From assembly GCF_007997075.1 (NCBI RefSeq), contig NZ_VORS01000009.1:157907-221906 (forward strand): a stretch of 64,000 nucleotides of DNA, written 5' to 3'. Each line of letters starts with the position of its first letter. The stretch's first letter is position 1. Shown piece by piece: positions 36,395-44,135 of the stretch. Position numbers and translations under genes: made by a program. The stretch is from Polaribacter sp. IC073. GTDB lineage: Bacteria; Bacteroidota; Bacteroidia; Flavobacteriales; Flavobacteriaceae. The notes beneath the pieces were generated by a model. That model did not search any database. It saw only the letters and a list, made by a program, of their open reading frames with translations, and was not told where the DNA came from.

Positions 36395-36800
36395 TTAAAA
36401 TACTCTTAAAAACAACTTCCAATTTCCTATCTTAAATTTTGGTTTCACATATCCTTTTGGAACATTTTCTGGTGGAGCAGTTATAAAATCCGCATCTCTA
36501 ATCTGTTAAAATGTGGAGACAATATTATAAGATACGAGCATCGTATAATTAATTTTGAACACTTTCATGTACTAAATAATAGATTACCGCGCCTTCTTAT
36601 AGATTCTTAATGTGACAGTTAACTTGATAATTAATGTAAAAATTATCTAAGGTTTTCACCAAAACAAAAGGGTTCTGCTTTTCTAGAATCTAATCCATGT
36701 TTTTTGCACCCTTAACTAAAGTTTGTATCACTTTTCCAATAGTTACATCATAGCCAAGTATTACAGAAATATGTAAAGTTAGCTCCATTTTTTCTAAAAT
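36395..36800 (-). pseudogene. Remnant of an MscS-type mechanosensitive channel gene (C-terminal region)
   Basis: The minus strand reads as a decayed MscS cytoplasmic domain: MELTLHISVILGYDVTIGKV (compare the MscS phrase LHTTVTIGYDV), then NPFVLVKTLDNFYINYQVNC, then EGAVIYYLVHESVQN, and after a frame change IRDADFITAPPENVPKGYV. At least four in-frame stops and one frameshift interrupt it, so it cannot make protein. It lies immediately downstream of an intact MscS-family gene on the same strand. The intact protein lacks the IRDADF tail, so the remnant comes from a different subfamily and not from a recent duplication. Upstream sequence to 36885 is too decayed to read. Confidence 0.7.
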
Positions 36801-36885
36801 TGCAACTCAAAAAAAGATGCCCTTTAAAATTATGACATCAAAAAAGATGACGAATGGATGATCTAAGTATCATTAATTATGTAAA

Positions 36886-37761
36886 TTAATTTTTAGGAAA
36901 AGCAGTAATTTCAAAAGCCGCAGAACCAACTTCAATTCTTCCTTTAGAAGCTTTAATTGCAGCTAAAATCTTATCAAACAAAATAGATTTTGTCCCTCTT
37001 CTAGATTTATAGTCTACCACATATCTCAAGGTAAAAGTCATCCAGTTTTCATCAAAAACCATAGAAACCATCGGCTTTACTCTTGCATTTTCTATGCTGT
37101 AAATCCCTATGAGTTTGTCCCATGCAACTTGAGACGTTTCTGCAAAAGCACCAACTTCTTCTTCTAGAATTTTTTCAAAAATTTCCTTTGCATATTGATA
37201 ATCTCCTGCTGTTTTTAAAGGAACCGTTATTTCATCCCAAAGAAAAGGAAAGTCGCCAGAATAATTATAAACAGGTTCTTTAAAAACAAAACTGTTCGCA
37301 ACTCTAACCATTTTACCATTGTATAAATCGCCATTTACCCAGTCTCCAATTTCCATTAAAGTGGTTCTTAATAGTCCTATATCTATAACATCTCCTTTAA
37401 TACCACCTAATTTTACTCGATCACCAACTCTATAGAAATTACTTGTAAAGACGGTAATATAGCCTGCTACACTCACAATTACTTCTTGTAAGGCAAAAGC
37501 AATACCAGCACCAGCAACACCTAAAGCAGTACCAATACCAGAAAGTTTGGTATTAAAAATATATAAGATTCCGAAAACAAATAATACATAGCCCAGAAAA
37601 TTAATCATTTTTCTAAACTTGTACTTAGAACTATTGTCTTTTGCGACTCTAAAAGTTGCTTTTTGTAAAATTTTTACAATTACATAGACAATTATAAAAA
37701 GAAAAAATATAGATGCCGATTTTGTGAAAATCGGATTATTTACCAACTCATTTATATTCAT
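36886..37761 (-). CDS. MscS-family mechanosensitive ion channel
   Basis: This 291-residue membrane channel should open on membrane tension and protect against hypo-osmotic shock. Three hydrophobic segments are visible; the third, pore-lining helix region is GIGTALGVAGAGIAFALQEVIVSVAGYI, followed by the MscS beta-domain signature FYRVGDRVKLGGIKGDVIDIGLLRTTLMEIG and the VRVANSFVF segment (compare IPN in MscS). The C-terminal alpha/beta part differs from E. coli MscS. It is a single gene. Confidence 0.87.
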   Translation of the reverse strand: MNINELVNNPIFTKSASIFFLFIIVYVIVKILQKATFRVAKDNSSKYKFRKMINFLGYVLFVFGILYIFNTKLSGIGTALGVAGAGIAFALQEVIVSVAGYITVFTSNFYRVGDRVKLGGIKGDVIDIGLLRTTLMEIGDWVNGDLYNGKMVRVANSFVFKEPVYNYSGDFPFLWDEITVPLKTAGDYQYAKEIFEKILEEEVGAFAETSQVAWDKLIGIYSIENARVKPMVSMVFDENWMTFTLRYVVDYKSRRGTKSILFDKILAAIKASKGRIEVGSAAFEITAFPKN

Positions 37762-37836
37762 TTTTTGTTAGCAAAACTATAGAAGTTAGATAGTTTTCTA
37801 GAAACAAATATATTCTATTTTATATGGAATGAAGTA

Positions 37837-38061
37837 TTAAGTATAATCTTGCCTAATTTTTCTAATAATATCTTCTAAACCATTCAATTGAAGTTCGTAG
37901 ACCAACTCCATTTGTTTCCCTAATTTTCCATTAGGAAACCCTTTTGTTTTATACCAAACAATATAATGCTCTGGTAAGTCTATTAGAAATCTACCTTGGT
38001 ATTTACCAAAAGGCATTTTCATTTTTGCTAAATCGATTAAAAACTGTCTATCTTCCATCAT
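37837..38061 (-). CDS. DUF3820-family protein
   Basis: This is a 74-residue cytosolic protein with the DUF3820 signature MPFGKYQGRFLIDLPEHYIVWYKTKGFPNGKLG. The PFGKYKG-type motif also occurs in exonuclease-associated proteins, but the function is unknown. Its start overlaps the stop of the upstream dehydrogenase gene by 1 base (TAATG), so it is coupled to it. Two adjacent ATGs are possible. Confidence 0.85.
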   Translation of the reverse strand: MMEDRQFLIDLAKMKMPFGKYQGRFLIDLPEHYIVWYKTKGFPNGKLGKQMELVYELQLNGLEDIIRKIRQDYT

Positions 38062-39266
38062 TATTCTTTCCCTTCAATGTAGTCTTGTAAATATGAAAAA
38101 CGTTCTGTAAGCTTTCCATTTTCAGTCATTTTAGCACGTTCTAAAACACCATCTTTATCATTATTAAAAAAAGCTGGAATTACATTTTCTAAGAACATTT
38201 CTCCAAAGCCTTCACTAGCATCTTTAGGCAATTCACAAGGTAAATTATCTACCGCCATAACAACAATAGCTTCTTTATCCTTGTAATGAACCTCAGATTC
38301 TGTGTTAGGATTATAACCATAGATTGGATCTGCAATTGTAGAAGCTCTTAATGTAGAAGCAACTGGCCCATCTACATCACAAGAAATATCAGCTACAAAT
38401 TTAATCTTAAAATTATTTGATTTTGCATCTTCTCTCGTGAATAAATAGGGTGCACCATTTCCATAAAAATGACCTGCAATAAAAAAATCTGTACTTTTTG
38501 CAAATCGCATAAAATCTGAAATATATTTTTCAGGATTATTATAAAAATCAGAATTATCTATAATTTCACCGTCTACACGTTTGTTATAATCTAAAACATC
38601 TACCAAACAGTATACAGGTTCATTAAAAGATTGGGATAAATAATCATCTACAGAAACTTGCTTGATACGCATCGCATCTAACATTTCTTTTGCCCCATAA
38701 GCTACTTTACCGTTTCCTGTTAAAAGTATTTTTAAGGCAGGTAATTTTATTTTATGCAACGCTGCAATTAACTCTTGCTGACTATCTAATATTTCTGCTT
38801 TAGGTAAATTGAAGGATTCATTTTTCAATCCAATTGCTCTAAAACCATTGTAAGCACCTACAATACCTGCATAACGTCCAAAACCAATTAAACGTGCACC
38901 ATTCTCTTTAGTAATGGTTTCGTGGTCATACAATTCGATGTTTTTTTCTAAAATTGCGTTTAATAAATCTCTGTTATAGGGTTGTTTTTTAATCGTATGA
39001 CTAAAGAAAAAGTATTTTTTATTATTGATTAAAGCATCAATCGGCACCTCTTTTACACCAAATAAAACATCACAATTAGACATGTCTTCTGTGACTTCTA
39101 TACCTGTTTCTTTATATTGAGCATCAGAAAAAACTCGAATAGGAGAACTTTCTACAACAATTTTAGCAGCAGTAAATTTATCTTTGAATTCTTTTAACTT
39201 TCTTGGAGAAAAAACAACTCTTCTATCTGGTGGATTTTTACGCTCTTTTATAATGCCAAACTTCAT
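38061..39266 (-). CDS. NAD(P)-dependent oxidoreductase, saccharopine/alanine dehydrogenase-like
   Basis: This is a 401-residue enzyme of the AlaDH/PNT-like N-terminal fold: MKFGIIKERKNPPDRRVVFSPRKL with the catalytic-type Lys/Arg region, CDVLFGVKEVPID, and DHETITKENGARLIGFGRYAGIVGAYNG. The nucleotide-binding segment is LKILLTGNGKVAYGAKEML (GxGxxxxG). The stretch VADISCDVDGPVASTLRASTIADPIYGY is characteristic of lysine-forming saccharopine dehydrogenase (LYS1-like) proteins. The physiological substrate in Bacteroidota is uncertain, because these organisms make lysine through diaminopimelate. It is followed by a coupled DUF3820 gene. Confidence 0.78.
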   Translation of the reverse strand: MKFGIIKERKNPPDRRVVFSPRKLKEFKDKFTAAKIVVESSPIRVFSDAQYKETGIEVTEDMSNCDVLFGVKEVPIDALINNKKYFFFSHTIKKQPYNRDLLNAILEKNIELYDHETITKENGARLIGFGRYAGIVGAYNGFRAIGLKNESFNLPKAEILDSQQELIAALHKIKLPALKILLTGNGKVAYGAKEMLDAMRIKQVSVDDYLSQSFNEPVYCLVDVLDYNKRVDGEIIDNSDFYNNPEKYISDFMRFAKSTDFFIAGHFYGNGAPYLFTREDAKSNNFKIKFVADISCDVDGPVASTLRASTIADPIYGYNPNTESEVHYKDKEAIVVMAVDNLPCELPKDASEGFGEMFLENVIPAFFNNDKDGVLERAKMTENGKLTERFSYLQDYIEGKE

Positions 39267-39368
39267 GTTTTTCTATTTTTATATGGTACTGAAACAGGCT
39301 CAGCGTTAATGGAATAATATTTCCTCGAAGATATTAGAATTTATTACGATAAACAACTGTATTTTTTA

Positions 39369-39376
39369 TACTTTTG
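39369..39376 (+). promoter_or_regulatory. -7 box upstream of ssrA
   Basis: TACTTTTG matches TAnnTTTG. It lies about 48 bases before the mature 5' end, consistent with a precursor whose leader is removed by RNase P. Confidence 0.5.
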
Positions 39377-39424
39377 CAAACGGTATTTTTATTTTATTAG
39401 AGAAAAATACTTCTTTGACATTAT

Positions 39425-39815
39425 GGGGACGACTGGTTTTGACAGCAAGGTCAGTGAATTTGTAAGCATATCGAGTTATGAAATAACACTCGTAAAACCT
39501 AATTTCAACTTTTTAAACGGCGAAGATAACTACGCTTTAGCTGCATAATCCGAATTATAGTAGGATTGGCCTCGGCACACTAGGTGTGCAAGCTTTATGT
39601 CCACGAACAGCCTTGATTTACGGCGTTTCACTTTTGGATATCGTAAAAGTAAATATAGGAAATCTGGTACTTTGACGGGTTTCTGAAACTAAAGAAGATA
39701 AGTTAAAGGTGGATTGTTCTTAATCAGCCTTTGATCGAAAATTAAGAAAGAACTAAATATGTAGAAAGCTTCTTGGCTGCTTGTTTGGACCCGAGTTCGA
39801 TTCTCGGCGTCTCCA
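39425..39815 (+). ncRNA. ssrA: Transfer-messenger RNA
   Basis: This is a one-piece tmRNA that rescues stalled ribosomes. The 5' end GGGGACGACTGGTTTTGACA pairs its first bases with CGTCTCC at the 3' end (the acceptor stem), and GAGTTCGATTCTC at 39793-39805 is the T arm with the GTTCGA loop. The tag reading frame at 39519-39548 encodes GEDNYALAA followed by TAA; the resume codon is GGC. The CCA end is not encoded. SmpB is not in the window. Confidence 0.96.
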
Positions 39816-39824
39816 CTTTATGAC

Positions 39825-39867
39825 ACCTCAACTCATTGCTAATCAATTTGTTGAGGTTTTTTTTTAA
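39825..39867 (+). terminator. Terminator of ssrA
   Basis: ACCTCAAC and GTTGAGGT pair around a loop of about 17 bases and are followed by nine T. It overlaps the stop end of the convergent zinc-ribbon gene. Confidence 0.85.
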
Positions 39868-40039
39868 TCTTTTCTATTCTCTTTTTTATAATTATTGATG
39901 ACAATAAAAAAGGTACTCTAATATATTTAACTTTACATTCATAGCATTTATAAATCCTTGTTCTAAAAATATTTTTTAAAAGCGAACCACTAGATATTCT
40001 TTTCTTAGAACCAGATTTACAAGAAGGACATTTACTCAT
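39839..40039 (-). CDS. Small zinc-ribbon-like protein
   Basis: This is a 66-residue basic protein with two Cys pairs, CPSC at 4-7 and CYEC at 32-35, spaced as in a zinc ribbon. A Lys/Arg-rich segment follows, then a hydrophobic stretch (VPFLLSSIII) and a basic tail (KKRIEKIKKK). It may bind nucleic acid or sit at the membrane. No family was recognised. The Cys spacing and convergent position after ssrA argue that it is real, but short length keeps confidence moderate. Confidence 0.55.
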   Translation of the reverse strand: MSKCPSCKSGSKKRISSGSLLKNIFRTRIYKCYECKVKYIRVPFLLSSIIIKKRIEKIKKKPQQID

Positions 40040-40517
40040 AAGTATTGTATATTTTGCTGTTAAACTAAACTTATTTTAAACTTTAATATTCAATTAATAA
40101 CTAGAATTATATCGTATAATTCTCTTTTTTATGATAAAATCTAAAAACTAGAAAAAACTCCTTTCTGCTTTAGCGAAAAAGTGTTTATAAGAGGTGAATT
40201 CAGTATGAAGTTATATCCTAACGCAATCTTTTTCTATAACTAGAATAAGAAAAACAGTATTACCGTTTTATTTGAGAGATTTAGTAATATAATATTATTG
40301 TTATTGTTAAAGTTCACAACAATTATATCAAATATAATTATATTTCTTACATAATTAACGTTAATTTAACATAAATTATTAAAAAAAGATTGTCCTTTAG
40401 CTTATAAGTACAAAAAATCAACAACGGTAAAAATGAAACCAGTTATTTATTTTTTGAAAAGCAAAAATAAACTACAATTAAGTTTATTGTTTTTATATTG
40501 CACAAAACCTGTTTAAT
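40040..40517. other. 478-base AT-rich gap without a recognised gene
   Basis: No supported reading frame was found. A plus-strand frame from about 40130 to 40290 shows a broken coding look (KKLLSALAKKCL, ILTQSF, RKTVLPFYLRDL) interrupted by stops, but no family could be named. ATATCGTATAATTC-like short inverted repeats and an AT-rich stretch upstream of the TTG-started glycosyltransferase at 40518 could hold its promoter; no exact TAnnTTTG was found near the start. Confidence 0.5.
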
Positions 40518-41603
40518 TTGGAAAAAATTATCGTTACAGTTACCAATGATTTATATACAGACCAAAGAGTGGCTAAGGTTTGTGATACTTTAGCTGATAA
40601 TAATTTTAACGTTTTATTAGTTGGGAGAAAGCTACAAAATAGTAAAAAATTAGATCGAAAATATCAAACCAAAAGGATTCGATTACTTTTTAATACTGGA
40701 TTTTTTTTCTTCGCTGAGTATAATTTTCGACTATTCTTCTATCTATTATTTACAAAAAAAGACATATTACTATCAAATGATTTAGACACTCTGCTACCAA
40801 ATTACTTGGTTGCTAAAATTCAGAGAAAAAAAATAGTTTTTGATAGCCATGAACTTTTTTCAGAAATCCCAGAACTAGTAAACAGACCTAAAGTAAAAAA
40901 AGTTTGGCTTATTCTAGAAACATGGCTGCTTCCAAAACTACAAAACAACTATACTGTTTGCAATAGTATTGCACGCTATTATAAAAACAAATACAACAGC
41001 TCTTTTGAAACCATTATGAATCTTCCCACTAAAAAAGAATTGAAATTAGGTCACTTTCCTTTTGAATCTAGTGATAAAAAAATAATTTTGTATCAAGGTG
41101 CTATTAATGTTGGGCGTGGTTTAGAAAATTTAATAGAAACAATGCACTTTCTAGAACATCATCTTTTGGTTATCATTGGAGATGGAGATATTTACAACAT
41201 CTTAAAAGATAAAGTTTCTTCAGAAAAACTAAATAATAAAATTATTTTCTTAGGTAAAATTGCTCCGGTTGATTTACATAAATTAACACCACTTGCAAAT
41301 TTAGGTGTTAGTTTAGAAGAAGATTTAGGTCTTAATTATAGGTTTGCTTTACCTAATAAAATCTTCGACTATATTCAAGCTGAAGTACCTATATTGGTTT
41401 CTAACCTTCCCGAAATGAGCGCAATCATTAAATGTTATAAAGTGGGAGAAATTGTAAAAAACACTAATCCGAAAGAACTAGCCAAACAAATTGAAGAAAT
41501 TTTAAACAAGGATTTTTCCAAGGAACTTAAACTAGCGAAAGAGATTTTAATTTGGGAAAAACAAGAGCCCAAATTACTATCTATATTCAGCAATTTAAAA
41601 TAA
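40518..41603 (+). CDS. Glycosyltransferase family 4-like
   Basis: This 361-residue GT-B enzyme has an N-terminal domain opening with IIVTVTNDLYTDQRVAKVCDTL, typical of Bacteroidota surface-glycan transferases, and KIVFDSHELFSEIPEL. The donor domain contains IILYQGAINVGRGLENLIETM, VIIGDGDIY and NYRFALPNKIFDYIQAEVPILVSN. The start is TTG, directly at the conserved N-terminus. It ends abutting, without a gap, the convergent oxygenase gene, and with the GT2 gene forms a small glycan group. Confidence 0.83.
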   Translation: MEKIIVTVTNDLYTDQRVAKVCDTLADNNFNVLLVGRKLQNSKKLDRKYQTKRIRLLFNTGFFFFAEYNFRLFFYLLFTKKDILLSNDLDTLLPNYLVAKIQRKKIVFDSHELFSEIPELVNRPKVKKVWLILETWLLPKLQNNYTVCNSIARYYKNKYNSSFETIMNLPTKKELKLGHFPFESSDKKIILYQGAINVGRGLENLIETMHFLEHHLLVIIGDGDIYNILKDKVSSEKLNNKIIFLGKIAPVDLHKLTPLANLGVSLEEDLGLNYRFALPNKIFDYIQAEVPILVSNLPEMSAIIKCYKVGEIVKNTNPKELAKQIEEILNKDFSKELKLAKEILIWEKQEPKLLSIFSNLK

Positions 41604-42416
41604 CTATTTTTTATATTGATGCGGATTTTCTCTAACTCCTTTTTTAAAAACACTACGTATATTAGAACGCAGAACATTGTCTAATCTTAAGAAAAAATCT
41701 TTTACTTTTTCGGTAGACCTTCCTCTAAAAGTTGTTACATGAAATGTATCTGAAGTTAAAATAGGTGTACTTGAAAAATAGTAATTAGACACACAACACC
41801 TTACTCCCTCTTTTACAACTTTACTCACAGAATGCCAAGAATTCTGGTGCGTTGTCATCACTACCAATCTATTAAACCTACTTTCTAAAGTAGTTTGCTT
41901 TTGTTGCAACCCTTTTTGCCAAATTTCTAAATTACCTCCATTTTCTAGCTTCCAATTTGGGGTTACATAATAAAGTAGATTTAAAACACGCCACCTGTTT
42001 CTATCTTTATCATGAGAATTGTCTAAATGCGGATTCAGATAACTATCTTTTTTCATTAATGATAATCCGCCAGCATACAAATATTCGTCACCGTAAACTT
42101 CCTCCAATTCGCAAATTTCAGACACCAATTGTATTACTCGTTTATCTTGAAAAGCATAAATTACTTCCTCTAAAAAAGGATGATACGAATCCATTTGATA
42201 CGCCGTGAATTTAAATTCTCTTAAATTCTTCTTTTTTACCGCTTCTTTTGTTGTTGGAAATTTTTTATGAATATCTAAAGCCAAATCTTCTGGCAGTAAA
42301 TTATCAATAAAAAAATAACCAATAGTTTCTTTAGATTTTAAAAACTGAGCTTTTAGAACCTCTTTGTTACTATTTAAATTATCAAAAATAATCTGTGCTA
42401 TTTCGGTTCTATTCAT
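41604..42416 (-). CDS. 2-oxoglutarate/Fe(II)-dependent oxygenase
   Basis: This is a 270-residue double-stranded beta-helix oxygenase. The iron ligands are HLD in SYLNPHLDNSHDKDRNRWR and the distal His in THQNSWHSVSKV, with an Arg (GVRCCVSNYYF) in the 2-oxoglutarate position. Similar proteins hydroxylate proline or sugars and occur in glycan loci. It overlaps the upstream GT2 gene by 8 bases, so a role in modifying the glycan or a sugar-carrying substrate is plausible but inferred. Confidence 0.82.
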   Translation of the reverse strand: MNRTEIAQIIFDNLNSNKEVLKAQFLKSKETIGYFFIDNLLPEDLALDIHKKFPTTKEAVKKKNLREFKFTAYQMDSYHPFLEEVIYAFQDKRVIQLVSEICELEEVYGDEYLYAGGLSLMKKDSYLNPHLDNSHDKDRNRWRVLNLLYYVTPNWKLENGGNLEIWQKGLQQKQTTLESRFNRLVVMTTHQNSWHSVSKVVKEGVRCCVSNYYFSSTPILTSDTFHVTTFRGRSTEKVKDFFLRLDNVLRSNIRSVFKKGVRENPHQYKK

Positions 42417-43287
42417 GCCTCGCTTTTAAGTGACACAGATAACTTACTTTCAAACAATTTAAAAAGAAGACAGATGAATTATTAATTGACAGTTTTTCAA
42501 AATAAGGATAAAGCTTACTAACTATTCTAGTCATTTTAATTTTAGAAAACTTACCAACAAGTTTTAAGATAGGCAACTCTTTTTCTGTAATAAATTCATT
42601 ATCTTCAATAAAAACAAGGTTTTCCATAGCTTTTTTGGTTTTCGAAACAAAAAGAGTATTTTTATCTAAGCCTAGATGATATACTTCATTCGAGAGATGC
42701 TTGATAGTGAATTTTTTCTTGATTAAATCTAGAGAAAACAACAGATCTTCTCTACCATATTGGGTTAATTTTTCTTCAAAAAGTACACTCTCAAAAATCA
42801 CTTTTTCAATTAAAAAATTAGAAGTAAAAAAATACTTTTTAGCATTTTTTATCCTCTTTTCTAGAGGAATTTCTTCGTGCTTTTTACCGTATTTATAACG
42901 TAACAAATTAAAATTTTCTTTTTTATTTTGATATAAAATTCCACCACAAAAAACAGTTTTTTCTTCTTTAATACAAGCGATGTATTTTTTGATAAAAGTA
43001 GCGTTTGCAGGAAGTACATCTGCATCTAAAAAAAGCAACCAAGTATAGGATGCCTTTTTTGCTAATAAATTACGAATTGCACTTCTACCGATATTGTGCT
43101 CTAAACTTTTAAAACTACTAAAAGAAAATTTATTTATCTTTTCATTTTTATTGTTTAAAGATGAATTAGAGCCATCATCTAGACAAATAATTTCAAAAAT
43201 TATATTTTCTAAAGTTAATTGTTGATGCATTTCCTCCACCAGAAAAGAAGCATTGTAATTATATGTTGGTATCAGTACAGAAAGCAT
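42409..43287 (-). CDS. Glycosyltransferase family 2
   Basis: This is a 292-residue GT-A enzyme. The N-terminus is LSVLIPTYNYNASFLVEEMHQQL with the nucleotide-binding ICLDDGSNSS, the metal-binding DxD-type motif LLFLDADVLPAN, and the acceptor-side KYFFTSNFLIEKVIFESVLFEEKLTQYGREDLLFSLDL, cut here by the ED pair typical of GT2. It overlaps the oxygenase gene downstream by 8 bases and abuts ftsE upstream (shared base 43287), suggesting one transcript ftsE-GT2-oxygenase. Confidence 0.86.
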   Translation of the reverse strand: MLSVLIPTYNYNASFLVEEMHQQLTLENIIFEIICLDDGSNSSLNNKNEKINKFSFSSFKSLEHNIGRSAIRNLLAKKASYTWLLFLDADVLPANATFIKKYIACIKEEKTVFCGGILYQNKKENFNLLRYKYGKKHEEIPLEKRIKNAKKYFFTSNFLIEKVIFESVLFEEKLTQYGREDLLFSLDLIKKKFTIKHLSNEVYHLGLDKNTLFVSKTKKAMENLVFIEDNEFITEKELPILKLVGKFSKIKMTRIVSKLYPYFEKLSINNSSVFFLNCLKVSYLCHLKARHE

Positions 43288-43973
43288 TAAAGAGTAGCTT
43301 GTTGGGCAACTTCAAACAACTCACCGCCTTCGCATTTTAATGTTTTTTGTTTAAACTTTACAATTAACGGATAATCGTGCGTTGCCATTAGAATGGTTTT
43401 TCCGCTTTTATGAATTTTGTTTAAAAGCTCCATCACTTCCATAGAAGTTTTCGGATCTAAATTACCGGTTGGTTCATCTGCCAAAATTAATTCGGGGTCA
43501 TTTAAAAGTGCTCTTGCAATAGCAACTCTTTGTTGTTCTCCTCCAGAAAGTTCAAACGTTTTTTTATAATATTGAGATTTTAATCCCACTTTATCTAGAA
43601 CTTCGTGAATTTTATTTTTCATAAGTTCTTTATCTTTCCAACCAGTTGCTTTTAGTACAAATTTTAAATTATCGAAGACGTTTCTGTCATTTAATAACTT
43701 AAAATCTTGAAAAACAATTCCTATTTTTCTTCTTAAAAACGGAATTTCCTTTTCTTTTAAATTTTTTAAATCAAAACCTACTATACTTCCAGTTCCTTTT
43801 TGCAAGCGTAAATCTCCATACAATGTTTTCATTAAACTACTTTTTCCACTTCCTGTTTTTCCTATTAAATAACAGAAATCACCTTTATTAATGGTTAAAT
43901 TCACTTTAGAAAGCACTAAATTATCTCTTTGATAGATGTCTGCATTTTCTAATTGTAAAACAAGATTATTCAT
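43287..43973 (-). CDS. ftsE: Cell-division ABC ATPase FtsE
   Basis: This is a 228-residue ABC ATPase. Walker A is GKTGSGKS at 38-45, the Q loop is IGIVFQDFKLL, the signature is LSGGEQQRVAIARALL, Walker B is LILADEPTGNLD and the H loop is MATHDYPLI. The HDFKLL-type sequence and length identify FtsE, which with membrane partner FtsX transmits division signals to periplasmic murein hydrolases. ftsX is not adjacent, unlike in many bacteria, so the partner must be encoded elsewhere. A LolD-type or MacB-type ATPase is the main alternative. Confidence 0.82.
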   Translation of the reverse strand: MNNLVLQLENADIYQRDNLVLSKVNLTINKGDFCYLIGKTGSGKSSLMKTLYGDLRLQKGTGSIVGFDLKNLKEKEIPFLRRKIGIVFQDFKLLNDRNVFDNLKFVLKATGWKDKELMKNKIHEVLDKVGLKSQYYKKTFELSGGEQQRVAIARALLNDPELILADEPTGNLDPKTSMEVMELLNKIHKSGKTILMATHDYPLIVKFKQKTLKCEGGELFEVAQQATL

Positions 43974-44135
43974 AATATTACGTAGTTTCTACAAACTTAA
44001 AAGTTTTAGATGATTTCTTTACTATGAATTGCTAACAATTCTTATTTTTGACTAGAATTGCAATATTATTTTGTTCCCCTACCCAACAAATTAAAAAATT
44101 GTTCGTTAACTATTATTGAGAATAAAAATAAATAT

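Noticed and set aside
39369..39424. Possible riboswitch or leader upstream of ssrA.
   Set aside because: Only a promoter box and AT-rich leader can be seen; the leader is explained by tmRNA precursor processing.
40130..40290. Broken plus-strand coding look in the gap before the second GT4 gene.
   Set aside because: Several stops and no family recognised; mentioned only in the gap entry.
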